Below, in pieces: positions 17,743 to 26,315 of a stretch of DNA of 64,000 nt. The notes below the pieces were generated by a model. It did no database searches. It had not been told where the DNA came from and worked only from the letters and a program-made list of their open reading frames with translations. The DNA is from Demequina litoralis. Its GTDB lineage: Bacteria; Actinomycetota; Actinomycetes; Actinomycetales; Demequinaceae. The translations under genes and the position numbers were made by a program. Numbering within the stretch: the stretch's first letter is position 1; every line of letters begins with the position of its first letter. Where the stretch lies: the NCBI RefSeq assembly GCF_030418455.1, contig NZ_JAUHPW010000010.1:62001-126000 (forward strand), written 5' to 3'.

Positions 17743-19145
17743 TGGCCCGCCTCCGCCCGTCGCTCATCGCCGCCGTCGCGGTGTTCCTCGTCGCGCTCGT
17801 CACCGGCACCCTCGTGTCCGGCGCCGATGCGGTCGGCGGGTTCCAGACGGCGTCGAGCTACGACGACGACATCGAGCGGGCCAAGGACAGGCAGGACACG
17901 TACGAGGAGCAGCTCGACGACCTGGAGGCCGCCCTCGAGGACACGAGCGAGGCGATCGTCAAGGCCGCCCGCCGGCTGCGCCAGACCGAGGCGAAGCTGC
18001 CGGCCGCCCAGGCCGAGCTCGACGCGGCCAGGGAGGCCGTCGCCCAGGCGCTGGTCCAGCAGAAGCTCGTGGCGGACAAGCTCGCCGCGGCGGAGGCGCA
18101 GGACGCCGCCATCACCGAGCAGATCGCCGCGGACGAGTCCCGCATCGACGAGCTCGAGGACATCATCGCCGCGCTCGCCCGCGCGCAGTACCAGGGCGTC
18201 GGCGACGACGAGGCGCTCAGCCTGGTGTTCGGCGCGAGCACGTCGCAGGAGTTCGTCGACAAGTTCGCCGAGGAGCACAACGCCTCCCGCGTGCAGACGA
18301 ACGCGCTCGCGGACGTCGAGGAGATCGCCGCCGTCAACCGCAACCGCGGCGCTCGCCAGGAGGCGGTCCGCGAGTACATCGTCGAGCTCAAGGCCGAGGC
18401 CGACGCGCTCGTCGTCAAGACCAAGCGACTACGGGAGAAGGCCGCCGAGAAGAAGGCCGCCCTCGACGCCCTCGTGAAGAAGCAGCAGGCCATCAAGGCC
18501 GAGCTCGAGGCGCAGAAGCAGCAGGAGCTCAAGCGGCAGCGGCAGATCGCGGCGAAGCAGGAGGCCGTCCGCGACGAGATCAAGAACCTCGTCAAGAAGA
18601 AGCTCGCCGAGGAGGAGGCCAAGCGCAAGGCGGCCGAGGAGGCCGCCCGCAAGGCCGCCGAGGAGGCCGCCAAGAACAACGGCGGCTCCGGGTCGAGCTC
18701 CGGGTCGAGCGGCTCGAGCTCGGGCTCCTCGAGCGGCCTCGTCAAGGGCGCCCTCGGGTGGCCCGCGCCGAGCCACTACATCACGTCGAGCTACGGCATG
18801 CGCTTCCACCCGATCCTCCACTACTGGCGCCTCCACGCCGGCACGGACATGCGCGCCTACTGCGGCACGCCCATCTACGCGGCCCGCGAGGGGCGCGTGC
18901 AGTGGGCGACGTACCGCCTGGGCCTCGGCAACTCGGTGCTCATCGACCACGGCTACTTCGGCGGGAAGTCGCTCATGAGCAGCTACAACCACCTCTCGAG
19001 CTTCGCGGTCGGCAGCGGCCAGTACGTGACCAAGGGTCAGCTCGTCGGCTACGCGGGCAACACCGGCACGTCCGCCGCCTGCCACCTCCACTTCGAGGTC
19101 TACGTCAACGGCAACACCGTCGACCCGATGACCCTGGTGGGGTAG
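17739..19145 (+). CDS. FtsEX-linked coiled-coil M23 (LytM) peptidoglycan endopeptidase
   Basis: The 468-residue exported protein has an N-terminal signal/anchor (about 3-30), a long coiled coil (about 35-315, alanine-, glutamate- and lysine-rich), a serine/glycine linker, and a C-terminal M23 domain (about 340-468). The zinc ligands are visible in LHAGTDMRAY and CHLHFEVYVNG, so the domain looks catalytically intact. Overlap with ftsX (ATGATG at 17739) and the EnvC-like coiled coil plus LytM layout indicate the hydrolase activated by FtsEX at division. This is an EnvC/PcsB-like role, though actinobacteria often use NlpC/P60 proteins (RipC) for it. Confidence 0.88.
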   Translation: MMARLRPSLIAAVAVFLVALVTGTLVSGADAVGGFQTASSYDDDIERAKDRQDTYEEQLDDLEAALEDTSEAIVKAARRLRQTEAKLPAAQAELDAAREAVAQALVQQKLVADKLAAAEAQDAAITEQIAADESRIDELEDIIAALARAQYQGVGDDEALSLVFGASTSQEFVDKFAEEHNASRVQTNALADVEEIAAVNRNRGARQEAVREYIVELKAEADALVVKTKRLREKAAEKKAALDALVKKQQAIKAELEAQKQQELKRQRQIAAKQEAVRDEIKNLVKKKLAEEEAKRKAAEEAARKAAEEAAKNNGGSGSSSGSSGSSSGSSSGLVKGALGWPAPSHYITSSYGMRFHPILHYWRLHAGTDMRAYCGTPIYAAREGRVQWATYRLGLGNSVLIDHGYFGGKSLMSSYNHLSSFAVGSGQYVTKGQLVGYAGNTGTSAACHLHFEVYVNGNTVDPMTLVG

Positions 19146-19216
19146 CCGGGGCCGCTAGACTGGTGCGTCGCGCCCGGGACCGGGCGCATGGCCGCATGCG
19201 CGCGAGGAGGTGAGCG

Positions 19217-19690
19217 ATGGCCGAGAAGGGGATCAAGGTGGTCGCGACCAACCGCGCCGCGCGGCACGACTTCTTCATCGACGACGTGCTCGAGGCGGGC
19301 ATCGTGCTCACCGGCACCGAGGTGAAGTCGCTGCGGCAGGGCCGCGCGGTCATCGGCGACGGCTACATCTACGTCGACGGCGGCGAGGCCTGGGCGGAGA
19401 ACATCCACATCCCGGAGTACTCGCAGGGCACGTGGACCAACCACGCGCCGCGCCGCAAGCGCAAGCTGCTGCTGCACGGCCACGAGATCGAGGACCTCCT
19501 GCAACGCACGCGCGAGAAGGGCTACACGATCGTGCCCCTGCGCCTGTACTTCCTCGACGGCCGCGCCAAGCTCGAGATCGGCGTCGCGCGAGGCAAGAAG
19601 CAGCACGACAAGCGTCAGGCGCTGCGCGAGAAGCAGGACCGCCGCGAGGCCGAGCGCTCGCTGGGCGTGCAGCGCAACATCAACCGCTGA
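19217..19690 (+). CDS. smpB: SsrA-binding protein SmpB
   Basis: The 157-residue SmpB is the tmRNA partner in trans-translation. Conserved parts are ATNRAARHDFFIDD, GTEVKSLRQGRAVIGDGY, KRKLLLHGHEI and the basic C-terminal tail that enters the decoding centre (ARGKKQHDKRQALREKQDRR). GAGGAGGTGAG precedes the ATG. TAGACT at 19155-19160 is a likely -10 box in the 71-nt gap after the M23 gene. ssrA lies 6.3 kb downstream, separated by four genes. Confidence 0.95.
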   Translation: MAEKGIKVVATNRAARHDFFIDDVLEAGIVLTGTEVKSLRQGRAVIGDGYIYVDGGEAWAENIHIPEYSQGTWTNHAPRRKRKLLLHGHEIEDLLQRTREKGYTIVPLRLYFLDGRAKLEIGVARGKKQHDKRQALREKQDRREAERSLGVQRNINR

Positions 19691-19761
19691 CGCGGGACGA
19701 TGCGCGGCCCGGGCGGGCGCGTGGCGTCACCGTCGCATCGTCCACCCGGCATGATGGGGCC

Positions 19762-21594
19762 ATGGTCCGCATCGTCCTGTCCCTGCTGATCACCCTGGTA
19801 GCGGCGTTCACGCCTGCCGCCGCCCACGCCGCGGCGCCCGACGGCGGGCGCAGCGTCGAGCGCTGGGTCGCGACGTACGCGCTCCAGGAAGACGGCTCCG
19901 CACGCGTGAGCGTGGAGATCGACTTCGACTTCGGGAACGAGCCGGGTCACGGGCCGTACTGGCAGCTGCCCATCCGCCAGGGTTACGACGCCGACTGGGA
20001 CCGCCTGTACGACATCACGGACGTGAGCGCCTCGTCGCCGAGCGGCGCGCCCGCGAAGGTGTACCTCGAGGAGGGGCAGTACTGGCTCGTGGTGCGCGTG
20101 GGTGACGAGGGCATCGGCGACGTCGACGGCGTGCAGACGTACGTCCTCGAGTACACGGTCCACCACGTGATGAACGAGACCACCGCCGACGAGACGGACA
20201 CGGGCGAGGCGGGCGACGAGTTCTACTGGAACGCGATCGGCGACGGCTGGGAGACGCCGGTCCGCGACGCGAGCGTGACGGTGGTGGGGGCGGCCGACGT
20301 CGTCGACGCGGCGTGCTGGGCCGGGCCGTCCGGCGCGGACACGGCGTGCGACGGCGCGACCGTCACCGGCACGGACGCGACCTTCACCCAGGCGTCGCTC
20401 GAGCCGGGCGAGCCCTTCACCGTCGCGGTGCTCTATCCGTCCGGCACGTACGACACCGCGCCCGCGCTCACCGAGAGCAGCGACCTCGCGCACGCGTTCC
20501 GGCTCAACGGCTGGACCGTGGGCGGCTTCCTGGTGCTCCTGCTCGGCGGGCTCGCGGTGCTGGTGCGGCGCATCCGCGGCGCCGGCGCCGACGTCGAGTA
20601 CGCGGACTTCACCCCGGGCGTCGGTCCCGCGGTCGGGGACGATGCGGCGGTGCGCCGCCGCGACAAGCGCGCGCCGGTCGCGGTCGCGTTCGCGCCGCCG
20701 GACGGGCTGCGTCCGGGCCAGCTCGGCACGCTCATCGACGAGAAGGCGGACACGCGCGACGTCACCGCGACCATCGTCGACCTCGCGGTGCGCGGCTACC
20801 TCGTGGTCGAGGAGGCGGGGGAGAAGGACTACCGGTTCGTCAAGCAGCGGGAGGCCGACGAGGGCCTGTTCCCGTACGAGCAGATGCTCTTCGACGCCGT
20901 CTTCGAGGGGCGCTCCGCGGTGACGCTCGGGGAGCTCAAGACCACCTTCCACGCGGACATGCAGGCCGTGCAGAAGCAGCTGTACCGCAACGTGACGAAC
21001 CACGGCTGGTTCCGCGGCAACCCCTCGCACGCACGCGGCGCATGGGCGGGCGCGGGGGTCGCGCTGCTCGTCGGCGGCGGGTTCGCGACCCTGGCCGCGG
21101 TGATGCTCGGCACGACGATCGCGCTGGTCCCGCTCGCGTTCGTGCTGCTCGGCCTGGTGGTGCTCGCCACCACCAGCGTCGCGCCGGCGCGCACCGCCGA
21201 GGGCTCGCGCATCCTCGCGCAGACCCGCGGCTTCGAGCTCTACCTCGACAAGGCGGAGGCGAACCAGCTGCGCTTCGAGGAGGGCCATGACATCTTCAGT
21301 CGCTACCTGCCGTACGCGATCGCGTTCGGCGTGACCGAGCAGTGGGCCAAGAAGTTCGAGCAGCTCGCCGCGCAGGGCGTGCGCCTCGCGGAGCCCACCT
21401 GGTACCGGGGGGCGGCCTACGGGATGTTCTGGATGCACGCGGCGGGCTTCGGCCACCGGATGGACCAGTTCGCCACGCTCGCGGGCGCGGCCATGAGCGC
21501 GCCGACCCCCGGTTCCTCCGGCGGCTCGGGCTTCGGCGGCGGGGGCGGCTTCTCCGGAGGCGGCGGAGGAGGCGGTGGCGGCGGCGGCTGGTGA
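19762..21594 (+). CDS. DUF2207 membrane protein with Gly-rich tail
   Basis: The 610-residue protein has a signal peptide (cleavage after AHA, about 25), an extracellular beta-rich domain of about 220 residues, a transmembrane helix (about 250-270), a cytoplasmic winged-helix-like region, two more helices (about 430-475) and a glycine/serine C-terminus (SGFGGGGGFSGGGG). This is the DUF2207 architecture found in many bacteria; its biochemical role is not established. The gene has a CATGAT box 6 nt before the ATG and a dispersed 10-mer inside codons 3-5 (MVRIV). It converges with the MMPL gene across the paired 36-nt element. Confidence 0.85.
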   Translation: MVRIVLSLLITLVAAFTPAAAHAAAPDGGRSVERWVATYALQEDGSARVSVEIDFDFGNEPGHGPYWQLPIRQGYDADWDRLYDITDVSASSPSGAPAKVYLEEGQYWLVVRVGDEGIGDVDGVQTYVLEYTVHHVMNETTADETDTGEAGDEFYWNAIGDGWETPVRDASVTVVGAADVVDAACWAGPSGADTACDGATVTGTDATFTQASLEPGEPFTVAVLYPSGTYDTAPALTESSDLAHAFRLNGWTVGGFLVLLLGGLAVLVRRIRGAGADVEYADFTPGVGPAVGDDAAVRRRDKRAPVAVAFAPPDGLRPGQLGTLIDEKADTRDVTATIVDLAVRGYLVVEEAGEKDYRFVKQREADEGLFPYEQMLFDAVFEGRSAVTLGELKTTFHADMQAVQKQLYRNVTNHGWFRGNPSHARGAWAGAGVALLVGGGFATLAAVMLGTTIALVPLAFVLLGLVVLATTSVAPARTAEGSRILAQTRGFELYLDKAEANQLRFEEGHDIFSRYLPYAIAFGVTEQWAKKFEQLAAQGVRLAEPTWYRGAAYGMFWMHAAGFGHRMDQFATLAGAAMSAPTPGSSGGSGFGGGGGFSGGGGGGGGGGGW

Positions 21595-21602
21595 CCCGCT
21601 CG

Positions 21603-21692
21603 CCACGATTCCCAATGACAAAGGTGACGTGTGTGACTCGGCGCCCGCCGGGCGCCAGTCACAGCAGTCACTCGTGTCATTGGGAATCGTGG
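21603..21692. repeat. Inverted pair of the 36-nt element (probable terminator)
   Basis: Two 36-nt copies face each other: 21603-21638 on plus and 21692-21657 on minus. The outer 18 bp (CCACGATTCCCAATGACA) are perfectly complementary. The inner part keeps TGAC at 9-bp steps in each arm, and a GGCGCC-type hairpin fills the centre. Lying between the convergent DUF2207 and MMPL stops, it can act as a two-way terminator. The solo copy at 14289 shows it is a repeat family and not just a hairpin. Confidence 0.7.
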
Positions 21693-21705
21693 GCGGTGAC
21701 GCGGG

Positions 21706-24267
21706 TCAGGCCTTGGCGGCCTCCGCGTCCTCCGTGTGAGGCACCGGGTGCTCGCGCTCGAGCGCCGCGCCCTCGACGTCGACGTTCGGGAGGATTCGGT
21801 CGAGCCACGCGGGCAGCCACCAGGCCTTCTCGCCCACGAGGTGCATGATCGCCGGCACGATGACCATGCGGACCACGAAGGCGTCGAAGAGGACGCCCAT
21901 CGCGAGGCCGAAGCCCATCGGGCGGATCATCGCGATGTGCGAGAACACGAAGCCGCCGAACACCGAGATCATGATGATCGCGGCGGCCGTCACGACCGCG
22001 CGGCCGTGACGCAGGCCCGCGACCACCGAGCGGCGGGCGTCCATGCCGTGCACGTACGCCTCGCGCATGCCGGTCGTGAGGAAGAGCTGGTAGTCCATCG
22101 CGAGGCCGAACAGGATGCCCGTGAACAGGATGGGAAGGAAGCTCAGCACCGGGCCCGGGTCATGGACGCCGAAGAGCGAGCCCAGCCAGCCCCACTGGAA
22201 CACCGCGGTGACGGCGCCGAACGCCGCGAACAGCGACAGGACGAAGCCGAGCGTCGCGATGATCGGCACCAGCAGCGAGCGGAACACGACGATCAGGATG
22301 ATGATCGACAGGCCCACCACGATCGCGAGGTAGAGCGGCAGCGCCTCGTCGAGCTTCTGCGAGACGTCGATGTTGCCGCTGGCCTCGCCCGCGACGCCGA
22401 TGACGGTGCCGTCCTCGAGCGGCGACAGCGCGCGCAGGTCCTCGACCAGCGCCACGGTGGACTCGCTCGACGGGCCCTCGTTCGGGATCACCTGGAAGGC
22501 GAGGAAGCCGTTGTCCTCCGACGCGCCCGCCGGGGCGACCGCGGAGACGTCCTCGTTGGCCATGAGCGCGGTGGCGATGTCGACCTGCGCGGCGAGGAGG
22601 TCCTCGTCCGCGACGGCCTCGGGCAGCTCCGCGGTGACGAGGAGCGTGCCGTTGACGCCCTCGCCGAACTTCTCGTCGACGGTCTTGTAGGCGATGTACT
22701 GCGTCGAGTCGGTGGGCTCCTGCGTGCCGTCGGGCAGGCCCAGGCGCATCGACATCGCGGGGATGGCGAGGATGAGCAGGCCGATGACGGCGGCGGTGAG
22801 GCGCAGGAGCGCGCGACCGGTGCGCATCGGCTCGATCGGGGCCTCGGCGTGCTCGGGCGCGCCGATCGTCGCCCGCGCCTTCCTGCCGAGCACGCGGTGG
22901 CCGATGAGGCCGAGCACCGCGGGGGTGAGGGTCACCGCCACGAGCACGGCGATGCCGACGCAGAAGGCGCCGACGGTGCCCATGATGCCGAGGAACGGGA
23001 TACCCGTGATGTTGAGCGCGAGCAGCGCCACGATGACGGTCGAGCCGGCGAACACGACGGCGTTGCCGGACGTGCCGTTGGCGAGGCCGATCGACTCGTG
23101 CAGCTGCATGCCGCGCTTGTACTGCTCGCGGTGGCGGTTGACGATGAACAGCGAGTAGTCGATGCCGACGGCGAGCGCGAGCATGACGCCGAGGATCGGG
23201 GTGACCGAGGACATCTCGACCACGCCCGAGAACGCCAGCGCCGTGGCGACGCCCACGCCGACACCGAGCACCGAGGTGATGATCGGCATGAGGGCGGGCC
23301 AGATTGCGCGCATCATCACCATGAGGACGACGAACGCGAGCAGCACGCCGACGACCTCGCCGACGCCCAGGACGCCCTCGACGCTCGTGGCGATGTCCGC
23401 CGAGAAGTTCACGGTGACGCCGGCGGGGACGGCCGCGCTCACGAGCGCGATGACCTCGTCCTTGTCCTCCTGGACGACCTCGTAGACGCTGGCGTCGAAC
23501 TGGATGATGCCGAGCGCGGTCGTGCCGTCCTCGGAGACGCTGCGGATGCCGGAGGTCGCGTCCGCGAGCTGAGCGCCCAGCTCGAGCTGGGCGGCCTGCT
23601 CCTCGAGCTCGACGAGGCCCTCGTCGAGCTGTGCCTGCTGTGCGTCGATCTGCTGCTGCTGCTCGTCCAGCTGCGCCGAGGCCTCGTCGAGCTGCGCCTG
23701 CTGGTTGAGGAACTCCTGCTGCGCGAGCAGGTAGGTGGCGTCCTGCCTGGCCGCCTCGATGGCGGCGTCGAGCTGCGCCTGGTTCGCCTCGAGCTGCTCG
23801 CGGGCGGCTTCGAGCTGCGCCTGGCCCGCGTCGAGCTGCTCCTGGCCGTCCGCGATCTGCGCGCGACCGTCCTCGATCTGCTGCGGCGCGGCCTCGAGCT
23901 GCGCCATCTGCTCCTCGAGCTGCTGCTGCGTGTCGAACGGGTCGACGAAGCCGGTGACGGAGCCGACCTCCTCCGCGGCGGTCAGCGCGTCCTTGACGCC
24001 CTGGATCTGCTCGGCGGTGAACTCCGAGCTGTCCTCGGTCTGGAAGACGGCGCGGGCCGAGCCGCCCGCGAGCTCGGGGATCTCCTGCTTGAGCTGGTCG
24101 GTGACCTCCTCGGTCTCGAGTCCGGGGATGGAGAAGCTGTCGGTGAGGGTGCCGCCGAACGCGACGAATCCGCCGCCGGCCATGCCGAGGGCGAGGATCC
24201 ACGCGATGATCGCGACGATCGGCCGCATGGCCGACGCGCGGCCGATGCGGTAGAGGAGGTGGGCCAC
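21706..24267 (-). CDS. MMPL/RND-family exporter with coiled-coil periplasmic domain
   Basis: The 853-residue protein has two repeats of one helix, a large extracytoplasmic loop and five helices, as in MmpL transporters, which use the proton gradient to export lipids or amphiphiles. The first loop contains a glutamine-, glutamate- and alanine-rich coiled coil (about 130-235, repeats such as QLDAGQAQLEAAREQLEA). This feature is seen in YhgE/MMPL-like proteins of Gram-positives. GTG at 24267 is chosen because the N-terminal membrane segment starts at once (MAHLLYRIGRASAMRP). The divergent TetR gene and a paired operator suggest substrate-inducible control. Confidence 0.87.
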   Translation of the reverse strand: MAHLLYRIGRASAMRPIVAIIAWILALGMAGGGFVAFGGTLTDSFSIPGLETEEVTDQLKQEIPELAGGSARAVFQTEDSSEFTAEQIQGVKDALTAAEEVGSVTGFVDPFDTQQQLEEQMAQLEAAPQQIEDGRAQIADGQEQLDAGQAQLEAAREQLEANQAQLDAAIEAARQDATYLLAQQEFLNQQAQLDEASAQLDEQQQQIDAQQAQLDEGLVELEEQAAQLELGAQLADATSGIRSVSEDGTTALGIIQFDASVYEVVQEDKDEVIALVSAAVPAGVTVNFSADIATSVEGVLGVGEVVGVLLAFVVLMVMMRAIWPALMPIITSVLGVGVGVATALAFSGVVEMSSVTPILGVMLALAVGIDYSLFIVNRHREQYKRGMQLHESIGLANGTSGNAVVFAGSTVIVALLALNITGIPFLGIMGTVGAFCVGIAVLVAVTLTPAVLGLIGHRVLGRKARATIGAPEHAEAPIEPMRTGRALLRLTAAVIGLLILAIPAMSMRLGLPDGTQEPTDSTQYIAYKTVDEKFGEGVNGTLLVTAELPEAVADEDLLAAQVDIATALMANEDVSAVAPAGASEDNGFLAFQVIPNEGPSSESTVALVEDLRALSPLEDGTVIGVAGEASGNIDVSQKLDEALPLYLAIVVGLSIIILIVVFRSLLVPIIATLGFVLSLFAAFGAVTAVFQWGWLGSLFGVHDPGPVLSFLPILFTGILFGLAMDYQLFLTTGMREAYVHGMDARRSVVAGLRHGRAVVTAAAIIMISVFGGFVFSHIAMIRPMGFGLAMGVLFDAFVVRMVIVPAIMHLVGEKAWWLPAWLDRILPNVDVEGAALEREHPVPHTEDAEAAKA

Positions 24268-24376
24268 AGGGGAGCCTTTCTCATGGGGTCCAGGAGGGGG
24301 ACTGGCGACGATGCCGTGGCCGGCCGACGGTCGCGCGGGCGGGTGCACCGGGACGGACGGCAGGGCCTGCGGTCAG

Positions 24377-24408
24377 TGTAGGACAGATCGGCGAGTTGTA
24401 CGACAGAT
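24377..24408. promoter_or_regulatory. Probable TetR operator, paired TGTASGACAGAT
   Basis: TGTAGGACAGAT (24377-24388) and TGTACGACAGAT (24397-24408) are direct repeats with one mismatch, starting exactly 20 bp apart. Each holds a TGT-N3-ACA dyad. They lie between the divergent MMPL and TetR genes, where a TetR protein would act on both. Confidence 0.55.
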
Positions 24409-24456
24409 GTTGGTTATCGCTTGGTGAACCGGGTGCCGAGGTGCCACAATCTCCGC

Positions 24457-25041
24457 GTGGACGCGCGCATCGTCAAAACCAGGAGACGCCTGCAGGAGGC
24501 GCTCTTCGCGCTCGCGCGCGAGCGCGGCGTCGACGACGTGTCGGTGAGCGACATCGCGGCGCGTGCCGGGGTCAACCGCAGCACGTTCTACCAGCACTAT
24601 TCCGACAAGGAGACGCTGCTGGCCGACGCGCTCGACCTCTTCGCGGAGGAGGCCGGCGCGAGCCTCGACTCCATCGAGTTCGGCTCCGACGAGCCGCCGG
24701 AGGCGCTCGTGGTGTTCCTCCGCCACATCGAGCAGAACGCCGACCTCTACGCGCGCGTGTTCACCGAGCCCGGCTACGGCGCGGTGCTGTCCCGGCTGCG
24801 GGCGAACGCGCGCGACGCGATCCGCGACCTCGCCCCGGCGGCCGAGCCGATCGTGCCGCGCTCGGTCCCGGTCGACGTGGTCGCCGCCGGCATCACGGGC
24901 CTCGTGCTCGGCGTGATCGGGGAGTGGCTCACCATGGCCGACCGCCCGCGGGCGGACGATGCGGCGACCTGGATCTGGCGCATCGTCGCCGGCTTCCCCT
25001 CGGTGCGCGCGGGCAACGCCCCCGAAACACCCGCGGGCTAG
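24457..25041 (+). CDS. TetR-family repressor, divergent from the MMPL exporter
   Basis: The 194-residue regulator has a TetR N-terminal helix-turn-helix (SVSDIAARAGVNRSTFYQHYSDKETLL, about residues 27-53) and a helical ligand domain ending in the WLTMADRPRADDAATWIWRI region of the AcrR/YcdC-like group. GTG at 24457 fits best: CACAAT (24445-24450) ends 6 nt before it and MDARIVKTRRRLQEA is the usual opening helix. Repression of the adjacent exporter, relieved by its substrate, is the likely role. Confidence 0.85.
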   Translation: MDARIVKTRRRLQEALFALARERGVDDVSVSDIAARAGVNRSTFYQHYSDKETLLADALDLFAEEAGASLDSIEFGSDEPPEALVVFLRHIEQNADLYARVFTEPGYGAVLSRLRANARDAIRDLAPAAEPIVPRSVPVDVVAAGITGLVLGVIGEWLTMADRPRADDAATWIWRIVAGFPSVRAGNAPETPAG

Positions 25042-25110
25042 CATCGGTCCCACGCAGGCCCTCCGCTAGGGGCGGGCCCCGCTCCTCGGGTCCTGCGCCG
25101 GAGACCGCTC

Positions 25111-25884
25111 ATGTCCGAGCCCGCCATCGTCGACAAGTCCACCGCGGGGATCGATGCCCGCCAGTACCACGTGGGCCTCGCACCGGGGGAGGTCGGCACC
25201 GTCGCCCTCCTGCCGGGCGACCCGTTCCGCGTGCCCATGATCGCCGAGCACCTCACCGACGTCGCCGAGGTCGCCCACCGCCGCGAGCACCGCACCATGA
25301 CCGGGTACTACAAGGGTCGGCTCATCACCGCCACGTCCACCGGCATGGGCTGCCCGTCGACCGCGATCGCGGTCGAGGAGCTCGCACGGGTGGGCGTCAC
25401 GTCATTCATCCGGGTCGGCTCGAGCGCGGCGCTGCAGCCCGGGATCGAGCCCGGCGACCTGCTCGTGTCGGAGGGATCGCTGCGCAACGACGGCACCACC
25501 GCCGCCTACGTGCACCCGGGCTTCCCCGCGGTGCCCGACCTCACCATCGCATCGTCCCTCCGCGAGGTGGCCGAGGAGCTGGTGGAGGGCACGGGCCGCG
25601 GGGTGTTCTCCGGGATCAACGCGACCGACGACGCGTTCTACGCCGAGGGCCCCGAGTGGATCGCCGAGCTGTCGCGCATGGGGATCCTCAACGTCGAGAT
25701 GGAGAGCTCCGCGATGTACGTCGTCGCTCGGCTGCGGGGGCTGCGGGCGGGCATGATCTGCGCGTGCTCGTCGAACCTGGTCGCGGGCGCGAGCCTGTAC
25801 TCGGAGAAGAACTCCGCGCTCAAGGACGGCTGGCACGCCTCCATCGAGGTCGCGCTCGAGACCGCGGTGCGGCTGGAGCTCTAG
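25111..25884 (+). CDS. udp: Uridine phosphorylase-type nucleoside phosphorylase
   Basis: The 257-residue protein belongs to the PNP/UDP (NP-I) family, which splits nucleosides with phosphate into base and ribose-1-phosphate. Seen are the phosphate-binding LLPGDPFRVPMIAEHL, STGMGCPSTAIAVEELARVG, RVGSSAALQPGI and the ribose-binding NVEMESSAMYVVA. The order and the NVEMES motif fit uridine phosphorylase more than purine-specific members, but base specificity is not certain. It lies 69 nt after the TetR gene and just upstream of ssrA, which has its own promoter. Confidence 0.85.
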   Translation: MSEPAIVDKSTAGIDARQYHVGLAPGEVGTVALLPGDPFRVPMIAEHLTDVAEVAHRREHRTMTGYYKGRLITATSTGMGCPSTAIAVEELARVGVTSFIRVGSSAALQPGIEPGDLLVSEGSLRNDGTTAAYVHPGFPAVPDLTIASSLREVAEELVEGTGRGVFSGINATDDAFYAEGPEWIAELSRMGILNVEMESSAMYVVARLRGLRAGMICACSSNLVAGASLYSEKNSALKDGWHASIEVALETAVRLEL

Positions 25885-25903
25885 GGTGCCCGCCGCCCGG
25901 GTC

Positions 25904-25932
25904 TTGGGCGGTGTCGGTCGTCCCGGTAGACT
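25904..25932 (+). promoter_or_regulatory. ssrA promoter
   Basis: TTGGGC (25904-25909) and TAGACT (25927-25932) are separated by 17 bp. Transcription would start about 10 nt before the mature tmRNA 5' end. Confidence 0.75.
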
Positions 25933-25949
25933 GGTGCCATAACTGCACA

Positions 25950-26315
25950 GGGGATGATCGGTTTCGACGTGTGTTTACTTCCGAAGGGAAGCGGGCCGAG
26001 AACGCAGGGTTATCTCGTTAACGACCCCTGCAAACCAATAGGTGCCGATTCCAAGCGCACCGACTTCGCCCTCGCTGCCTAAGCGAGCGCCATGAAGTCC
26101 GTCAGCCCAGGCGTGTTCCCGTCCTGGATCCTGGCGTCGACTAGGGAACTTGCTTCAGCCCTTCGTCACCGGGGGCTGCGGGACTCTTAGATGACTGGGC
26201 CCGCTCACCACCTGCCTGATGGTGGGTGAGGGGCCGAGAAAACCTTCTTCAGGCTGCGCCCGGAGAAGACTTCGGTTTGGACATGCGGACCCGGGTTCGA
26301 TTCCCGGCATCTCCA
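25950..26315 (+). ncRNA. ssrA: Transfer-messenger RNA (tmRNA)
   Basis: The 5' end GGGGATGATCGGTTTCGAC and the 3' T-arm GGGTTCGATTCCC followed by CATCTCC and discriminator A (26315) form the tRNA-like domain; GGGGATG pairs with CATCTCC with one G-U. CCA is not encoded. The tag frame runs 26044-26082 and reads ADSKRTDFALAA then TAA, the ALAA ending recognised by ClpXP-type proteases. With SmpB it rescues stalled ribosomes and tags the product. A hairpin follows directly. Confidence 0.96.

Noticed and set aside
21603-21692. Inverted repeat as the end of an insertion sequence
   Set aside because: No transposase lies nearby and only 18 nt separate the two 36-nt arms, so it is a hairpin or small repeat and not an IS.
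25950-26315. A genomic island inserted at ssrA
   Set aside because: No integrase, direct repeat of the ssrA 3' end or composition shift follows; downstream genes look ancestral.
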